DNA of 64,000 bases from Cheilinus undulatus (lineage: Eukaryota; Chordata; Actinopteri; Labriformes; Labridae), in the NCBI RefSeq assembly GCF_018320785.1, contig NC_054878.1:30951523-31015522 (forward strand), in the 5' to 3' direction. A program made the position numbers and the translations under genes. Below are positions 1-24,720 of the stretch, one piece after another (position 1 is the stretch's first letter; each line of letters begins with the position of its first letter). Below the pieces are notes generated by a model. It saw only the letters and a list, made by a program, of their open reading frames with translations. It did not search any database and was not told the origin of the DNA.

Positions 1-197
1 TGATAATGTATTCTTGTTTTTATATAAAGGATACTAATAGAAACGGCTTCAGCTTTTATTAAGAAATGACAGCTTTTAAGAAGCTTTCTGTAATGATTTC
101 AAGCCGAACTCAATTCTCTTCTATTGGCTCATCACTTAACACATAACCTCAGCTCATGACATCCTTCTGCTCTCCTGTGTCTCTTTTTTTTTTGCAG

Positions 198-373
198 TTT
201 TTAGCCATCGCTTTGTGCTGACAGATGCTGACCAATTTGTGCTTAAGTATCTTGAGTCTATCTCAAGCCAGATCCCTGTTCAGACTTTACAGTCTCTGCA
301 CCAGAAGATGGGTGTGGGGATGACTAATAACAAGACCGCTGACCCCACTGGCAAAAATCTTATCAGCCAGTAA
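198..373 (+). CDS. C-terminal coding exon of an unrecognised gene (5' part outside window)
   Basis: A pyrimidine tract and AG acceptor (186-197) are followed by an open frame of about 57 residues entered with two bases of a split codon. The peptide contains VLTDADQFVLKYLESI, then a likely amphipathic helix, and ends KNLISQ followed by TAA at 371-373. The stop lies inside a good donor (GTAAGC from 369). If that intron (369-485) is spliced to the AG at 484-485, the codons CA|G TAA are rebuilt and the protein end is the same. The exon is followed by a poly(A) signal at 546. I do not recognise the family. The head-to-tail position beyond the 3' end of tram2 (convergent genes) is all the context available. 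The exon structure is fairly secure; the product is unknown. Confidence 0.6.
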
Positions 374-545
374 GCGCTCTTTCTTCTTTGGAAACAATAG
401 ATTGTAAATATTTTCCTGTATACGGTAAGTATGTTTTTGATTTACACAATCAATGATGCTGATGGTTTTTCTTATTCTTGATCAGGTAATGATGAGGCAG
501 AGCCAACTTCATGACCTGGAAAGACTGGAATGATGTTCAGGTCCT

Positions 546-551
546 AATAAA
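546..551 (+). terminator. Poly(A) signal AATAAA of the 198-373 gene
   Basis: A canonical AATAAA hexamer about 170 bases after the stop codon, with T/GT-rich sequence following (ttttgttgtctt near 579). It fits the 3' end of the + strand gene at the left edge. Confidence 0.5.
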
Positions 552-735
552 TCAGATCCCAAGACTTTGGCTCACACCCTTTTGTTGTCTTAATGTTACC
601 ATGTCTTTAAAAATGGCATAACACTGTACTCTGTTCTGTGTAAAAGGTGATTGATTAGGCAGAATCTGACAGTGTTAAGAGTTTATCAAATACTCCAATA
701 CTCCATCATTCTGTGCAAGAACAAATTTATATATA

Positions 736-1946
736 CAGTGCCTATAAAAAGTATTTACTCCCTTAGATGTTTTACTCTTTAATTGGTTTTTATAAATCAA
801 TCATGGTTGATATACTTTGTCTTTTTTGACCTTAAAAATCAAAGAACCAACTCTTAAATGTCAAAGTGAAAGCAGATTTCTACAAAGTAATGTCAATTAA
901 AGGGGATTTGACTCGGCCACTCCAGAACATTCACCTTGTTGTCTTTAAACAATGTGTGTGTAGCCTGAATAAGACTGTCCCCCAGGATTTTCCTATATTT
1001 TGCCGTATTCATTCTACCTGTTACTTTTGCAAGCCTTTTAGGGACAGTTGCCAGCATCCCCACAGCATGATGCTGCCACTACCATGTTTCACAGGGGAGA
1101 TGGTGTGTCAGGTTTGGTATCTGCCAAACTTATCATTTTGTCTGCTGGCCAAAAAGCACCATTTCAGTCACATAAGAACAAAGAACGTTCTTCCTCTTGA
1201 CCATGGAATTCCCACATGCCTTTTGGCTAGTGGAGATGTAATCTGAGTTTTCTTCAACAGTGGCTTTCTCTTTGCCACTGCCCCATAAAGCTTTGACTGG
1301 TGATGAACCCAGGCAACAGTTGTTCTAAGAAGAGTCCTTTCCTTCTCAGGTCCTGAAACTTTTGACTCCTTCAGAGTAGTCATAGGTGTCTTGGTGGCCT
1401 CTTTCAATAGTCTCCTTCTTGCACGGTCACTCAGTGAGGAAGCCTGATCTAGACAGATATACACATTAAATGGACTCCGGGTGACGCTATGTGTTTTGGA
1501 ATGTTTTTTTAATCCATTCCCTGACTTGTATTTTTTGGTAACATTTTCTCTTGGAGTGTTCTTTTGTCTTCTTGGTGTAATGGTAGTCAGGAATACTGAT
1601 ACACCAGAGACTGGACCTCCCTGACACATGTCTTTATACTACAATCACTTGAGACACATGTACCACATTCAGGTGATCCCCATTTCACTGATTATGGGAC
1701 TACTAGCACCAATTGGCTGGACCTCTGTTGAATTAGGTCACAGTCACTTTAAAAGATGTGAATATTTATTCAGTCACTTATTTTACTTTATTTAATTGAC
1801 ATTACTGTGTAGAAATGTGCTTTCATTTCAACATTAAATAGCTTTTTTGTCCTTTTTTTTTAGTTAAATTATATTGACCATGATTGATTTATAAAATCAT
1901 AAAAGGGTAAAACATCCAAGGGGATGAATACTTTATATTTGCACTG
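736..1946 (-). mobile_element. Tc1/mariner-type transposon, decayed (copy A)
   Basis: Imperfect inverted termini begin CAGTGCCTATAAAAAGTATT at 736 and end with the complement of a similar sequence (CAGTGCAAATATAAAGTATT) at 1946. Each is bordered by TA, the Tc1 target site. On the - strand, 1168-1629 encodes the DNA-binding part of a Tc1 transposase (SDRARRRLLKEATKTPMTTL, then a segment like VAKRKPLLKK). Nearer 1050-1080 the typical GSIMLWGC stretch is recognisable, and near 915-945 the KDNKVNVLEWPSQ stretch. The frame is broken between these parts and the C-terminal end of the catalytic domain is missing, so the copy is dead. The termini resemble those of copy B at 3735-4883, so both probably belong to one family. 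Confidence 0.8.
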
Positions 1947-3613
1947 TATGTAAAGTATAGCTATCAACTGGTGGCTCGGGATGGGGGGTTATGTCACAGC
2001 TTCTTTCTCTTGTTAAAGTCCCACACTCTCCATAATTTCCTATTCTGTCCACTGTCTTATCCAAAATAAAGGCTCCAAAAACAAATCCAACAAAATAAAA
2101 GCAGACTGATGTGCTACAGACCTGTGTCATGTTAGTATTTCCTCGCATGCTGTCATTGTCATTTGCATTAAGCTAAGAGCAGAGAAGGTGGATGCTTCAA
2201 CTGTTTAAGTTGCAACCTCCAGTGCTGAAAAATGAAGCTACTGCAGAAGTGCAAAAAAACTGCAGTTCCTCTCGTGTCAACTGTAGGCTTTCTGCAATAG
2301 CAAAGGCATCCCTGTGATGTCCACATTAGAGATCACATTTTTACAGAATTTTCAGTAGCAAGTGCCACACCATCAACAGGATGCATTAGACAATCTGAAT
2401 CCGTTGATGTTGAATGTCTTGCTGACATCAGTTTGGGGTAGCTTTGGGGATCCACTGTAACTCCTGGGCACAGTGAACCCCAATGGGATTTATGCATTGG
2501 AGGGAAGAAAGAATAGAGATAAAAATGTGGGAGGGAGGGGTGAGGAAAGCAAGGGCAAAAAGGGAGGAGGGGATCACTTTTGAATTTATGGAATGAAAAT
2601 ATCTAAAGATAGGAAGAGTTAGCATTCCACATTTAGCAACCACCTCTGTTTGGCTTCACGACACCTCTAAAACAATGACACTATGTAAGCATTTTCTACA
2701 ATCCACCTGGTTCACCTTTCTTAAAAAAAAGAACTGAAATGCCACAACGTTTGCATCTAATTATCTCTGCTTGCCATTGGTAAATGACCACCAATTGAGA
2801 GTTTTACTTTTTTTATATGAATAAAGTGAGAAGACAGAAACTTGTAAAAGAAAATACTCACAATATAAGGAGAAAACCTTTTTTCAGAAAATTGCATTAT
2901 TTAATAAAGTAATTAACAAAATAAAAGAACAAAAAAATGGAATGGCATGCGGTAATATCCATCATACGTACTTGATGCTTGTTTGTTATGTGACCAGTGA
3001 CATGTAGGATTTTAAATGGAGATAAATCATTGGGAGGATCTCAGGTGACCACTATGATCATCTAAAATCCCTCCTCTGACAGGGCTGAGGATTCATGTTA
3101 AGACCAGGACCCAGTGAGCTCATATCATACAATAACATCAGACGATGACATGATCAGTAACATGTTTCTGCTCCAAAAGAACAGACAAGAAAACAAGCAA
3201 AGGCGGCTCAATGTTGAAAGCTGAAAAACAGCTGCAGCATCAGACAACACTACGACCAATACAGTACTTATGTATGAGGATCGACACATTCAGCGCTGAC
3301 ACACAACAGCATGTGTGTCACACACTTAACATTTGAATCATTCTGCGTACAATGGTGCTCCTTGGGGAAGGATAGCAGGCTGCGTGGATGTATAAAAAAT
3401 ACTGATATGATGAGAAGAGTAAATGTCTGTCAGGCTTGAGAGGTTCCCGTGGATTTTTTTGTTTTTCCAGCATTCAAGCCAAAGTCTGTTGTGACTGAGT
3501 CTTTGTAACATCTCAGTACACAATCAACAGGAAGCTCGCAAGCTTCCTCGTTGTGCTGATGAGAAACCTCAGCCAGTGCTAAGGTAGCTGTTCAGGCCGG
3601 TCAGTGTGATATC
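1947..3613. other. Non-coding DNA with the probable tram2 3' UTR
   Basis: No convincing coding exon. The stretch next to 3613 should be the 3' untranslated region of tram2, whose stop codon is at 3614-3616. On the - strand the best poly(A) candidate is an ATTAAA variant at 2900-2905; there is no AATAAA closer to the stop that I could confirm. The 3' end of tram2 is therefore uncertain. Confidence 0.4.
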
Positions 3614-15234
<11,621 letters not shown>

Positions 15235-15320
15235 GTCCAGTCTATGGTGTTTTCCCTGCTATTTTATAAATCTGAATTTTTCTGACTACGAAGTTCAGGA
15301 GTTAACTTTCTCGCTGATAT

Positions 15321-15330
15321 GCGCATGCGC
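15321..15330. promoter_or_regulatory. NRF1-type palindrome GCGCATGCGC at the tram2 promoter
   Basis: A perfect copy of the palindromic NRF1 core lies about 90 bases upstream of the tram2 ATG (15234), where the promoter is expected. NRF1 sites are common in promoters of broadly expressed vertebrate genes. Occupancy is inferred, not shown. Confidence 0.45.
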
Positions 15331-15483
15331 GACTTCTTAAAGGGCAAGTGACATAAATACCTTCTTTGAGGCCATTTACACAATTATGGTAATATGTTCT
15401 ATCTTACTCCACAAAACAAGCAACTTCAGCTGCTTTTTGCATACTTTGTAATAGAAATGTCTAAGTAGAAGAAATGACACACT

Positions 15484-15519
15484 TTTATTCCTGTCAACCC
15501 ATTCAGTAGGATGTTTATT
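15484..15519 (-). terminator. Candidate poly(A) signals for xkr5
   Basis: Read on the - strand, AATAAA occurs at 15484-15489 and again at 15514-15519, about 1.1 kb after the xkr5 stop codon. They are less than 300 bases upstream of the tram2 ATG. That would put the xkr5 3' end almost against the tram2 promoter. Confidence 0.4.
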
Positions 15520-16634
15520 GCTTATTTAAGCCACCAGTGGCTTTTCACTTCACAGTTCAAAATTGAATACAAGTAGCCATCTTGCTCTAAGAGAAAATTC
15601 AGCAACCCCCTCACTGTTTCGCTAATAAATTTCACCCCTTTTACAGAACAGATATTAAGCAAAAAAAGCCCCCACCCTCCCCAAGAGCACATTAAAAAGT
15701 CACTACAAGTACTTCAAAAGCACATTTTCCTTTTGTTACACTTCAAACATCTGAAAGCTTTTTATATTAAGTGCCTGAGATATGATATTTTCTCAAAAAA
15801 ACAACGTTGCAATTACATGGTCAACATGTAAATTAAGTTAAAACATTTAACAATAAAGTATTGCCAGGTTGAATGCAATGTCAGCTGACATAATCATACA
15901 AAAACAGCATGTTGTTCTCTAAAAATTGGGATGATTTTACAATATAAATACCCAAAATTCACTACAGTATAACTATGGTACAGAGGATACTTGTGCTTTT
16001 CAGAAGCCAACAAAGCCCTGGCTCACACTTTGATGCTAAACATTTAGAGGTCAGACATTCCTGTCTCCTTTTGATCATATCTCTGTTTAAACAACTGCTT
16101 TAAATATAAAATGAGAAAAGGCTGTTATGTATGTAATATAGAGATCCTCATTTGTCTGGATTATAAAACAGCAGCATATTTCTGAAGGTATCTGTTGACA
16201 TTAATCAAGGCTACTACTGACAGCATGTCTTTTTTGCACAGTGTTATTCTTGAGGCTCAAGTTAATTGCTGCAAAAATAATTTAAAAAATGGATGTCAGG
16301 TAGAAGGTGTGTCTGAGCTCTGTACACCACACGTGTGGCCAACTAGCTGTCATATCATCTCAGGAAAGATGATCAAAACACTGAAGGTTTCATTTTTGTC
16401 CATCTAGCATTTATGTGAAGCAGTGCTTTTAGAAAATTAGCTCAGAAGAGCGCAAGCTAGCTTTGCAGTGACCCAAAACTGTTGCATATGCTACGCCCCA
16501 CAGTGTGCTAAATATATCAACATTGGGAGGTGAATAATCTGCTCGCCTCCTCATCCTACAGCACAGAGGCGATTAAAAAAGCAGCTTTCCAAAAGCTGGT
16601 GTTGTCTTTCAGTTTTTGATGCTCTCTTTGAATG

Positions 16635-19600
16635 CTAGAAGCTATCATCTTCATCTCTGCGAGACATTATAAGCTGCCTCCTGGGTCCTGTAAGATGAGG
16701 GACGCTAGAAGGGGAGTCGGGTACTCCAGAGTCCAATCTAGGAGTGGAAGTACAGCGTGGCCCGACTCGGCCCATGAGTCCACGTACATCCCTGTGAAGA
16801 GCAGGATCACTGGGAATGGAGTTGAGGCGGACCCCCGGTTCAACAATGTCCCGGTCCAAACGGGGGTTACTGGCACTACTTGGAGACTGAGGATCAGCAC
16901 TGAAATATAAGGTTGAACTGGACTCTGTAGGGCAGAAATAAGGTTCAGGACTGTCTCCAAACACTGATTTCCCCTCTGGTGAGCTACGTTTAAAATCTGA
17001 TGCAGGTGACTCCAGCGGGCTCTCCATCTCCAGGCTGTCATCCTCCTCTTCAGGCGGTTCTGTTGACGTGGGCTCGCTCACGCTCTGGAACTCGTCTTTG
17101 CAGTCTGAAAGAGGCGCCAGGCCTTTCCCTTGAGACTCAGAGGTGGAGATGCCCTCATCTCCGGCTGTAATCGTCATGCCCTCATTACTCTTGTACTCCT
17201 GGTTGTACTCTTCCATGTCCAATATGGCTGCTGCTCCACCGGCCCCATACGCTCTGTTGATCTTCCCCAGGTCTCCCGTCTTCAAAGCCAGCCGGATGAG
17301 GAGCCAGTGGTGGTGGTAGCAAGGGCAGGAGCTGTTAGCCCGGCCTCCGCAGGTTCCTGGGTGCTCCAGCAGAGAACCAGCCACACCTGAGAGCGAGAAG
17401 CTGCCGTGGTTTTGAATGGAGGGCGCAGGTAGGCTTTTATCGCCAATAGAGAAGGAGGATTCCCCTCGTTCTATGCACGTGCTGCCCATATGGTTGCGGT
17501 TCATTCCCAGGGAGATTTCTGTTGACTTTGGATGGAGGAATCTGTAGTATAGGACTAGAGAGGTAGCACCTGGAAAACAGGGAACAGAGAGGTGATGACA
17601 AAGCATTTTACGACATCTGACTAATAATGATAAAGGTTTGTTTAGGCCTGTTGTTCTCCAATCTATTTGTACATTTCTCTATAAAAGCTCTTAAGTTATT
17701 TGCCTACAGTGTCAAACATAATTGTGCAGGAGTACAGAACGCTTTACTAGATATAATCCAAGTCATCACAGGATTGCAGCAGAAAACAGTGTCTACTTTA
17801 GCTAGTTTGCCTAAATAAATTGTATCCTATTGAAAGGTATCCAATGATTACAGGATTTGAGCTTAATGTTTGATTTCTAAATGCACTTTTAAAGACAACA
17901 TTAACTATGGACTTCAACCTTTAACTCTATATTTCCCAGCCAGTTATACTATAGAATACAGAAAATATTGCACATAATATAAGCTACATAAAGAACATCA
18001 AAATACATGAAGGCAGGAAAGCATTACAAGAAAACTGAAACAAAAATATCCTAAGAAAATATCACTGGGAATCAGTAGTTACAAGGAAAATGCTTCATAC
18101 TAGGTCATTATTAAAATTTAGTTGTACAAGGGCTTTAGTGATAAAAGAATGTTTCATTCTGATGGATTAAGCCTCAGGTAATCTAGCTAAATCTCTTGCC
18201 AGAGGTTAGAATGTCAAATTCACCCTGCAGAGGATGCCGAGCACACTGTAAGATGTCTCTAAGATGTTACTGTCTTCTGAAAGGATTGAGTCAGATCAGG
18301 TAATTTAATGCCAACGATCTTCCTGGCAATGTGTTCTTCTAACCTGTTTTTGTGTCATAATGAAAGACCTGCAAACCAAGTAACTGTGGCGTTGAGTCTA
18401 AAGGTGTGAATAGACTCAAATATGTAAGTTTAGAGATTAATATTTGTTGTGTATCGTGTTCAATCTTTACTCTAGTTCTATTCTTATTGACAAGTAGCAC
18501 TCCAGGGTAAGTAAAAATACTTTTCACCCAGTTGAATACCTATTATTACTCATATACCACAGAAACTATAAGGCGTCTTGCTTTAAGTATTGAACTACAA
18601 AAAATAAAAGACAAATCTGTTCCAAAACAAAACCAGCACAGATAGAGTAAGTGACTCACCGAGGAGAAAGCTGCACAGCACAGTGGTGGGAAGGGTCATG
18701 CTGTCCCATGACGCTTCGCTAAGGAAGTCGGAGGCGGCCAACAGCAAAGTGGCATTCTCTATAAGCATGAACTGAGGAGGAAAGAAGGTCAAACCATCAG
18801 TCATCTGTAGACAGCTTTACGTCATTGAAAGCTAAGGACGAAGGGGTGAGAATGACAATGCAAACATCAGCCCTGTGCAAGGTAAAGCTGACCCATTTGT
18901 ACTGTATGCATGCCATTAAAGAAGTAGTGTATGTGGAATACAAAACAGCGTACCGACAACATGCATCAGAATCAGAAACAAGATTTTATCTAGCCTTACT
19001 GCATAAAAACTGGCCATGCGGAAGCGCGATGGTCCATCTTTGACGTTTAGGAAGAGGAAGACGTGGACAAGCCCCATGATGCCGTTAAAGGCTCGCCAAC
19101 ACCAGGGGCCAGTGCAGATGTCTGGCTGCTGTGAAACCAGCCAGAAGGAGGCCGTGAGCCAGTGGAAACCTGGAGGTCAACGTAAAAATAGACCAGGAGA
19201 TAGGCGCATTTAGAGATGCATGTGCAGCGAAGCAGCTAATGCAAAAAGGTGAAAATTGGATAAGAGGACATGCTCACTGAGGATAATTACGCCACTTAAG
19301 TGTAAAGAGGCATTTGCATATTTCCGTGCTTTGTTTATATTGACTTTATCTCTTTCTTTCAGACTCAAATACCAGCCCATTAAGCGTGCTGCTCACCTGC
19401 TACTCCACAGACCCACCAGTTAAAGACCCTGGCAAAGAACATGAGGCAGGTGACCCTTGCACCCAGCATGCCAGCCCTCCACACCAGCTGGCACAGCAAG
19501 GCTGCCGGAGGCATGGCAAGGTGACCGGGTCGTATCAGGCAACAGGCTCTGCTGTACAGCACCAGTGCCCAGGAAATGGACAGCACACATAGACCGCAGC

Positions 19601-21518
19601 AGTAGGCAACTGGAGGTAAAAAGAAAGAGATATGCAAACAGATATGACCTCTTATTTAGACACTACAATGTGGATCTGATTATTAATGCTGACATGAGTT
19701 TACCTGGAGACATGATGCCCACATCAGTGGATACCACAACATATGCCTGAAGCAGGCTCTGAGGCAGCGTGAGGACCAGGGCCTCCAGCAGCCAGAGAGC
19801 AGCAACATCTGCCTGCATCATGACCGCAGCTCCGAGATCAGCCACTGAGTCCTGCATGCGGAACACGGACCTCATGCAGTCCCACATCCTGCCACAAGAG
19901 GGAGACACAGACAAACACCAGCACAGTGAGTGATACATGGTAACCTCCTGGTGAAGGTTTCAATGACAACATGATAATAATAGATTTTCTTTTTTACATT
20001 CCTTCATACACACCAGTCAAGCTATGTTCATGCTATTTAATATCTGGAGTTACAGCAATCTTACCTTTTGAATATGCCCAAGTGCAAGATATGTATGACA
20101 GAAAGGTAGCATCGCCTGTCATCACCATCATCATAGTACCATTTTACACTTAGCAGTTGAACCGCGGTGCCTGGTAGGAAGAGGCCTAAAGTGAGGCCCG
20201 CCCACTGCGTCTCCTCGTTCCAAAGATAAAATCCTATACAGTAGATCACTGAAACATACACATAGAAACACAAATAATTAATATAGAGCCATGCACATGC
20301 AAAGTGGTGGTAGGATTTTGAGTTTTATGTCAGTTTTTAACTTCAGCACAAGGTTAATAGAACAAACTAGACCAATGGTGCTCAAGTAGTTGTTAAAGGA
20401 AACAAATAGAACCTATCTATTGTGTAAGGATTAGTTAAAAGCTGAAGAAAAGTAAGTTTTGCTAATGGTACATATACTTATTATAGGGAAGGTGTTGGAA
20501 TAAGATACAGATCTGTTGTAACTTTAGCTTATAAAAACCTGCAGTTATGTACAGGTGAAAAAGATGCATTTCAAGGGCAAGAAGGTGCATTTGTTTGCTA
20601 AATTTATCAGTTTTATTTATGCCTCATTTCCATCTGTAGCAGGCTGACTGTAATGTGGGGTCTATGGGACAGGCAGCACAGTATTTTTGTCTTCAGGGAA
20701 TGGTATACCTGCTGAAGGCAAAGTCACACTTTGTACTCATGCAGTCACTTCATCCCTCTGGTGTCCTCCTGCCCTTGCCCCATTGATCTGCTTAGTCAGG
20801 TGATCATCACACCTGAGAGCAGCATGCTGTGGTCAATACAGATCCAGATGTGCTTTTATGACCATGTGAGATTAAATTATCATAATATTAGGATAGTAGT
20901 TATCCTAATAGTAAATAACGGTTGAAAACTAATGTTGGAAGGTGGGTGCAGGGCAGATCTAAAATGTGGGTAGTATTATGCCTAAAGGTTTCAAGGACAG
21001 CCCTTTACTGCAGGGGTTGACTACACGATTTATCATATGACCCTGCTGAATGACCCCTGATGGTCCTGGGGTCCCAGCCTGACATACCTACCTGAACTAA
21101 CACATGTAAATTCCCATGCATAGAAAAGAAAACTAGCTAGGTTCGCCAATTCAGCACAGACGGTAGAGCTATTGCATCACCGCTGAATTGTTTCTAACCT
21201 GCTGCTGGTTAAGCTCCAACACGAAGCATCATGGCTGAGCAACAGCATTTCCATTCATTACAGCCAGCGACAAAGAAATACCTACAGAAAAACAACATTC
21301 CCCCGCCCTGTTTCAAATCACCCAGAGCCCCCACCAGCATACGCAGCAGCCCGGTAGAGCGTGGAATTCTATGCCCACTTACGAGCGCTCCGTTCGGCCA
21401 CGATAACCAGCGCCGACACGCCGAGCAGCACCGCCTGGCACCACGCTATCCAGCATCCGCTCCGCCGGGCCGCCGAGGGCATCCGGCGGACGACCGCCCC
21501 AGCAGCGGCGTTTATCAT
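16635..21518 (-). CDS. xkr5: XK-related protein 5-like membrane protein, complete
   Basis: Seven coding exons: 21383-21518, 20065-20248, 19704-19888, 19397-19609, 19000-19169, 18660-18771, 16635-17569. Phases are consistent and give 644 aa (human XKR5 is about 686). Family landmarks in order: SALIYCIGFYLWNEETQWAG, then FLPGTAVQLLSVKWYYDD, IRPGHLAMPPAALLCQLVW, RFLHPKSTEISLG and HHHWLLIRLALKTGDLGKIN. The last two are typical of XKR5. XK-family members are multispanning membrane proteins; XKR4, XKR8 and XKR9 are caspase-activated lipid scramblases, but the role of XKR5 is not established. The start used here adds about 25 basic residues compared with the human start. The last exon carries a long hydrophilic tail, acidic near residues 475-510 (EPPEEEDDSLEMESPLESP) and rich in S/P, which is probably cytosolic. 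The distinction from other XKR paralogues is fairly firm. Confidence 0.88.
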
Positions 21519-21634
21519 GATACGGAGAGGTGGGAGAGCGAATAAACCAGTGACATTATCCTGGGCATCGTTTACCCCGGGTGCGTCTGCTGCCTTCTCC
21601 CTTCTCCCGCTGCCTACCCCCCGTCAAAAATACA

Positions 21635-21642
21635 TGACGTCA
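21635..21642. promoter_or_regulatory. Full CRE palindrome TGACGTCA upstream of xkr5
   Basis: A perfect cAMP-response element lies about 117 bases upstream of the xkr5 start codon, inside a short CpG-rich stretch (about 21370-21650) that has the look of a CpG-island promoter. CREB/ATF binding is inferred. Confidence 0.45.
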
Positions 21643-24600
21643 CTGCGCGCGGTGTTAAAGGGGAATCAGTTTACCAACGGCAACGGGTACTGTACACAAT
21701 ACATCTCACCTTCCCGCCACCTTGGACTGTTTCTTCCTCCTTTAACCACTATGTAGCACACTGAAACTCATGTTATAATAATGTAATTTAGAAATTAATC
21801 TGTTATTATGGTGATATATAAATTAATGCACGATCAGATGGCATGCCATGTAAGTTATAAATAATCTCATCATTTGATGGCCTCTTTACCACAGACTGAG
21901 CCAGGGGGTGGTTTATGGGGCTTAAGCCCTGAATGTTTTCTGAAAAGCCCCGAACCTTCAGGATGGTTAAAAGTATGTCTCTTATGAGTGTTATGATAGT
22001 TGCCTTGTTTGCTTAAGTTTTGACTGGTTATACTGAGCGTTCTGATCATAGTGAAAAGGTGAGATCAGAGCTGTGTGATCCTTAAGGCCATTTGGAGAAT
22101 GAGCAGGTAACTTTATCAACATTTTAACAGAAGAAAAAAGGCAGCAGTACAAACTCAATTCTACATTCAGGGATCAGAAAAGGATGCAGAGGGAAATATT
22201 GCCATGAAAATGACTTTAAACTCCAGCTTTGATGCTCATAATGCCAAAGACAGGCTATTATTTGTAAAATAATTTCATATGATATAGTCCTGCATTCAGA
22301 AGTGTACTGACCTAATGGTTTTAGAAAAAACTATATGCCTTTATTTTATGTATTTTTTCCACTATAAAGAATGGCTCAAAATAGAATAAAATACTTTTTT
22401 TGTATTAAAATAACTAATGCATAGGCTACACACCGTCAGCTCATTAGTTTTAAAGCATATACAGTCAAGGTTAATCTTGATTATTTTAAACTGCTGGGTA
22501 GTGGGTACATAACCCCGCACAGCTTTAAAAGTACACCTTAATGAAACAGTTGTTGTTATGTTTTACTGAAGTCAGTATGAAAAGTTAAGTTATCTAATCA
22601 GCTGTAGTAATAACTTCAGTAGTGGAGCAGAATGTATACAAGTAGAAAAAGGACAATATTAAAGTAAATAGTTTGTGCCTTGTAGTGTTTAAATGTACTC
22701 ATCTACTTGCACCAGGTCTTTTATAAAGCTTTGTTTCCTTTGTTATTTGACCATTCCAGACCAATCAGAGGAGGATGTGATAGTGATGTCATTAGGCAGG
22801 TAAAGGTGCTGATCTGAGGTACTCAGGTAAACATAATAGATTACTAAAAATAAGGAAAAAGATGATAAAGTTAATGATTAAAATTATAACAGTAGTAAAG
22901 TATTTACCTCTTCATTCACAGAAAAAAGTGCATGTTCTTCAACAGAGCAGCTGGACTATACATATAGTTAGCATCAACAAAAAGGATATAAGACTAAAAA
23001 ATAACAATAATAATGATAATAATTGAAAATAGCCTCAGTAAAAGTAGCTTAGCTACTTTTGTGGTGTTGCTGTACTTTAGATTTCTACATTTCTGCAGGG
23101 TGAAGATTCAGTGTAGTGAAGCTGATTTTTTTGCAGAGTAACTTGTAGCTTAGCTCACTAAATGTTTCTGGTAGCTTGCCCAACACTGTGTACAGCTCTG
23201 AAAGTAGTCACTCACTCAGTCAGGCAGATGGTCACACACAGAACCATGTGCAGGGCTGACCCTGGCTGTCAGCCAATGGACAACTGGGTCCTGCTAATCA
23301 CAGCATGGAAATGCATTTCTTGGAGCCAAACTTAATTTAGAAAATTGTATGGTTTTTACCTTTAAGAAGTTATGCACTCATCAGTCTAAAAAGTACTTTC
23401 AAAATTTTTCTAAACATTTTTCAGCATTTTTGTGAATAGATAAATATCTGTGACCCAAATTGATGCTTTTTTAAGTTCTTTGTTTGAAAATTCAGGGTTT
23501 CAATTGTAAACCTTTTCACCAAAATCATACCCTACCTCTACAATATAGCTTAGAAAATAAACATCGGGGATTTTTAGGGGGCAGAAGTCAAAGGTATTGA
23601 ACTTCATGTGTATCATGATTTTACATTAATAATAAAACTTTTAGTTCAGTAAGATTAAAAAAGATGCACACAATTTTGGGGTGAAAAGCATTATTTTTGA
23701 TGCATAGATTTGTTGACATTTTACATTTCAATTTTTGTTTAAAGTTGCGTAAAAATGGTGCACCCAACTGTTCGATAAGAAAAAAGTTTCCAGGAAAGTC
23801 GCCCCCCTAGACTGTCCTTTGTTTGGACTTAGCCCTGAATGTTTGACACAGTAGCTCTACCCCTTCTCTTTACACAATAAGTTACACGACACCATTTTAT
23901 AACGTGAGGATCAAATAAACCTCTGCATTAAGTGTGGCTCACCTTGAGTGAGAAGGACAGTATTTTAATGCATCTGCCAAGCTTTCGTTTATTTCATTCC
24001 TGACTTAAATTGTTTGTGCGCTTGTTTTTGAATGAGAGAAGTGCTACTCCACATCATAATTTTTAAATGGAACTTAACTGCAGAGTCATCTGATGAAGAT
24101 CATCATAATCATCCGATTTATTCTGAAACTGCAGTATGAATTCAATCTGAAACTCCTGTACAGAATGGGTGGCAGACAATTTCTCATCAAAGATGAGGTC
24201 TGAGATAATATTGCAGTTTATAGTTTAGTCTTTTCCACACTGAAGTGGTCCCACACACTAAAGTGAGCAGCGAGCCTGTACATGCAGCCAACTGAGGTTT
24301 AATGCTTTGACACTTAGCTCACTGACACTAGCGTGAACAGGAATTATCTCTTTAATTAGTAACCACACACACACACAGCATAAATAAAGGCAAATGTTGT
24401 TTATGCATAATCACATTTAGTTTATAAAGATTTTCAAAAGGTACAAAAAATGGCAAAACAAGTCAACAGTCTCTCTCTGTTTATACATTTACTTTAATAT
24501 TAGCAATAGAATAAGTTAACAAAGATGTATGCATTAAACCAATCAAGTCAGTGGTCCCAGGCCATGCTGGGAAAGTCTTAATTCTTCACATGTTAAAGCC

Positions 24601-24720
24601 TCTGTAGAATATAGGCAAGGCAATCCATGCTTAAGATTAGGGTCTTCTTCAAATAGGGCAGTAACAGACAGCTGCTGAGTTGACCTGTAAGGATTATATG
24701 GTTGGATTAGCAAGGCTGTC
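21643..24720. other. Intergenic DNA between xkr5 and prdm1, including the prdm1 3' UTR
   Basis: No coding exon recognised. The right part should be the prdm1 3' UTR: on the - strand AATAAA occurs at 24117-24122 and 23988-23993, about 0.6-0.7 kb after the stop. A short (CA)n run lies near 24363-24378. The two short stretches 21905-21935 and 23835-23860 share 'ttagccctgaatg'-like words, hinting at an old dispersed repeat. The rest shows nothing I can name. Confidence 0.45.

Noticed and set aside
1168-1629. 153-codon open frame on the - strand as a host gene
   Set aside because: It is the DNA-binding part of a Tc1 transposase inside an element with inverted ends and TA borders.
24363-24378. Short (CA)n run
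   Set aside because: Too short and common to be informative.
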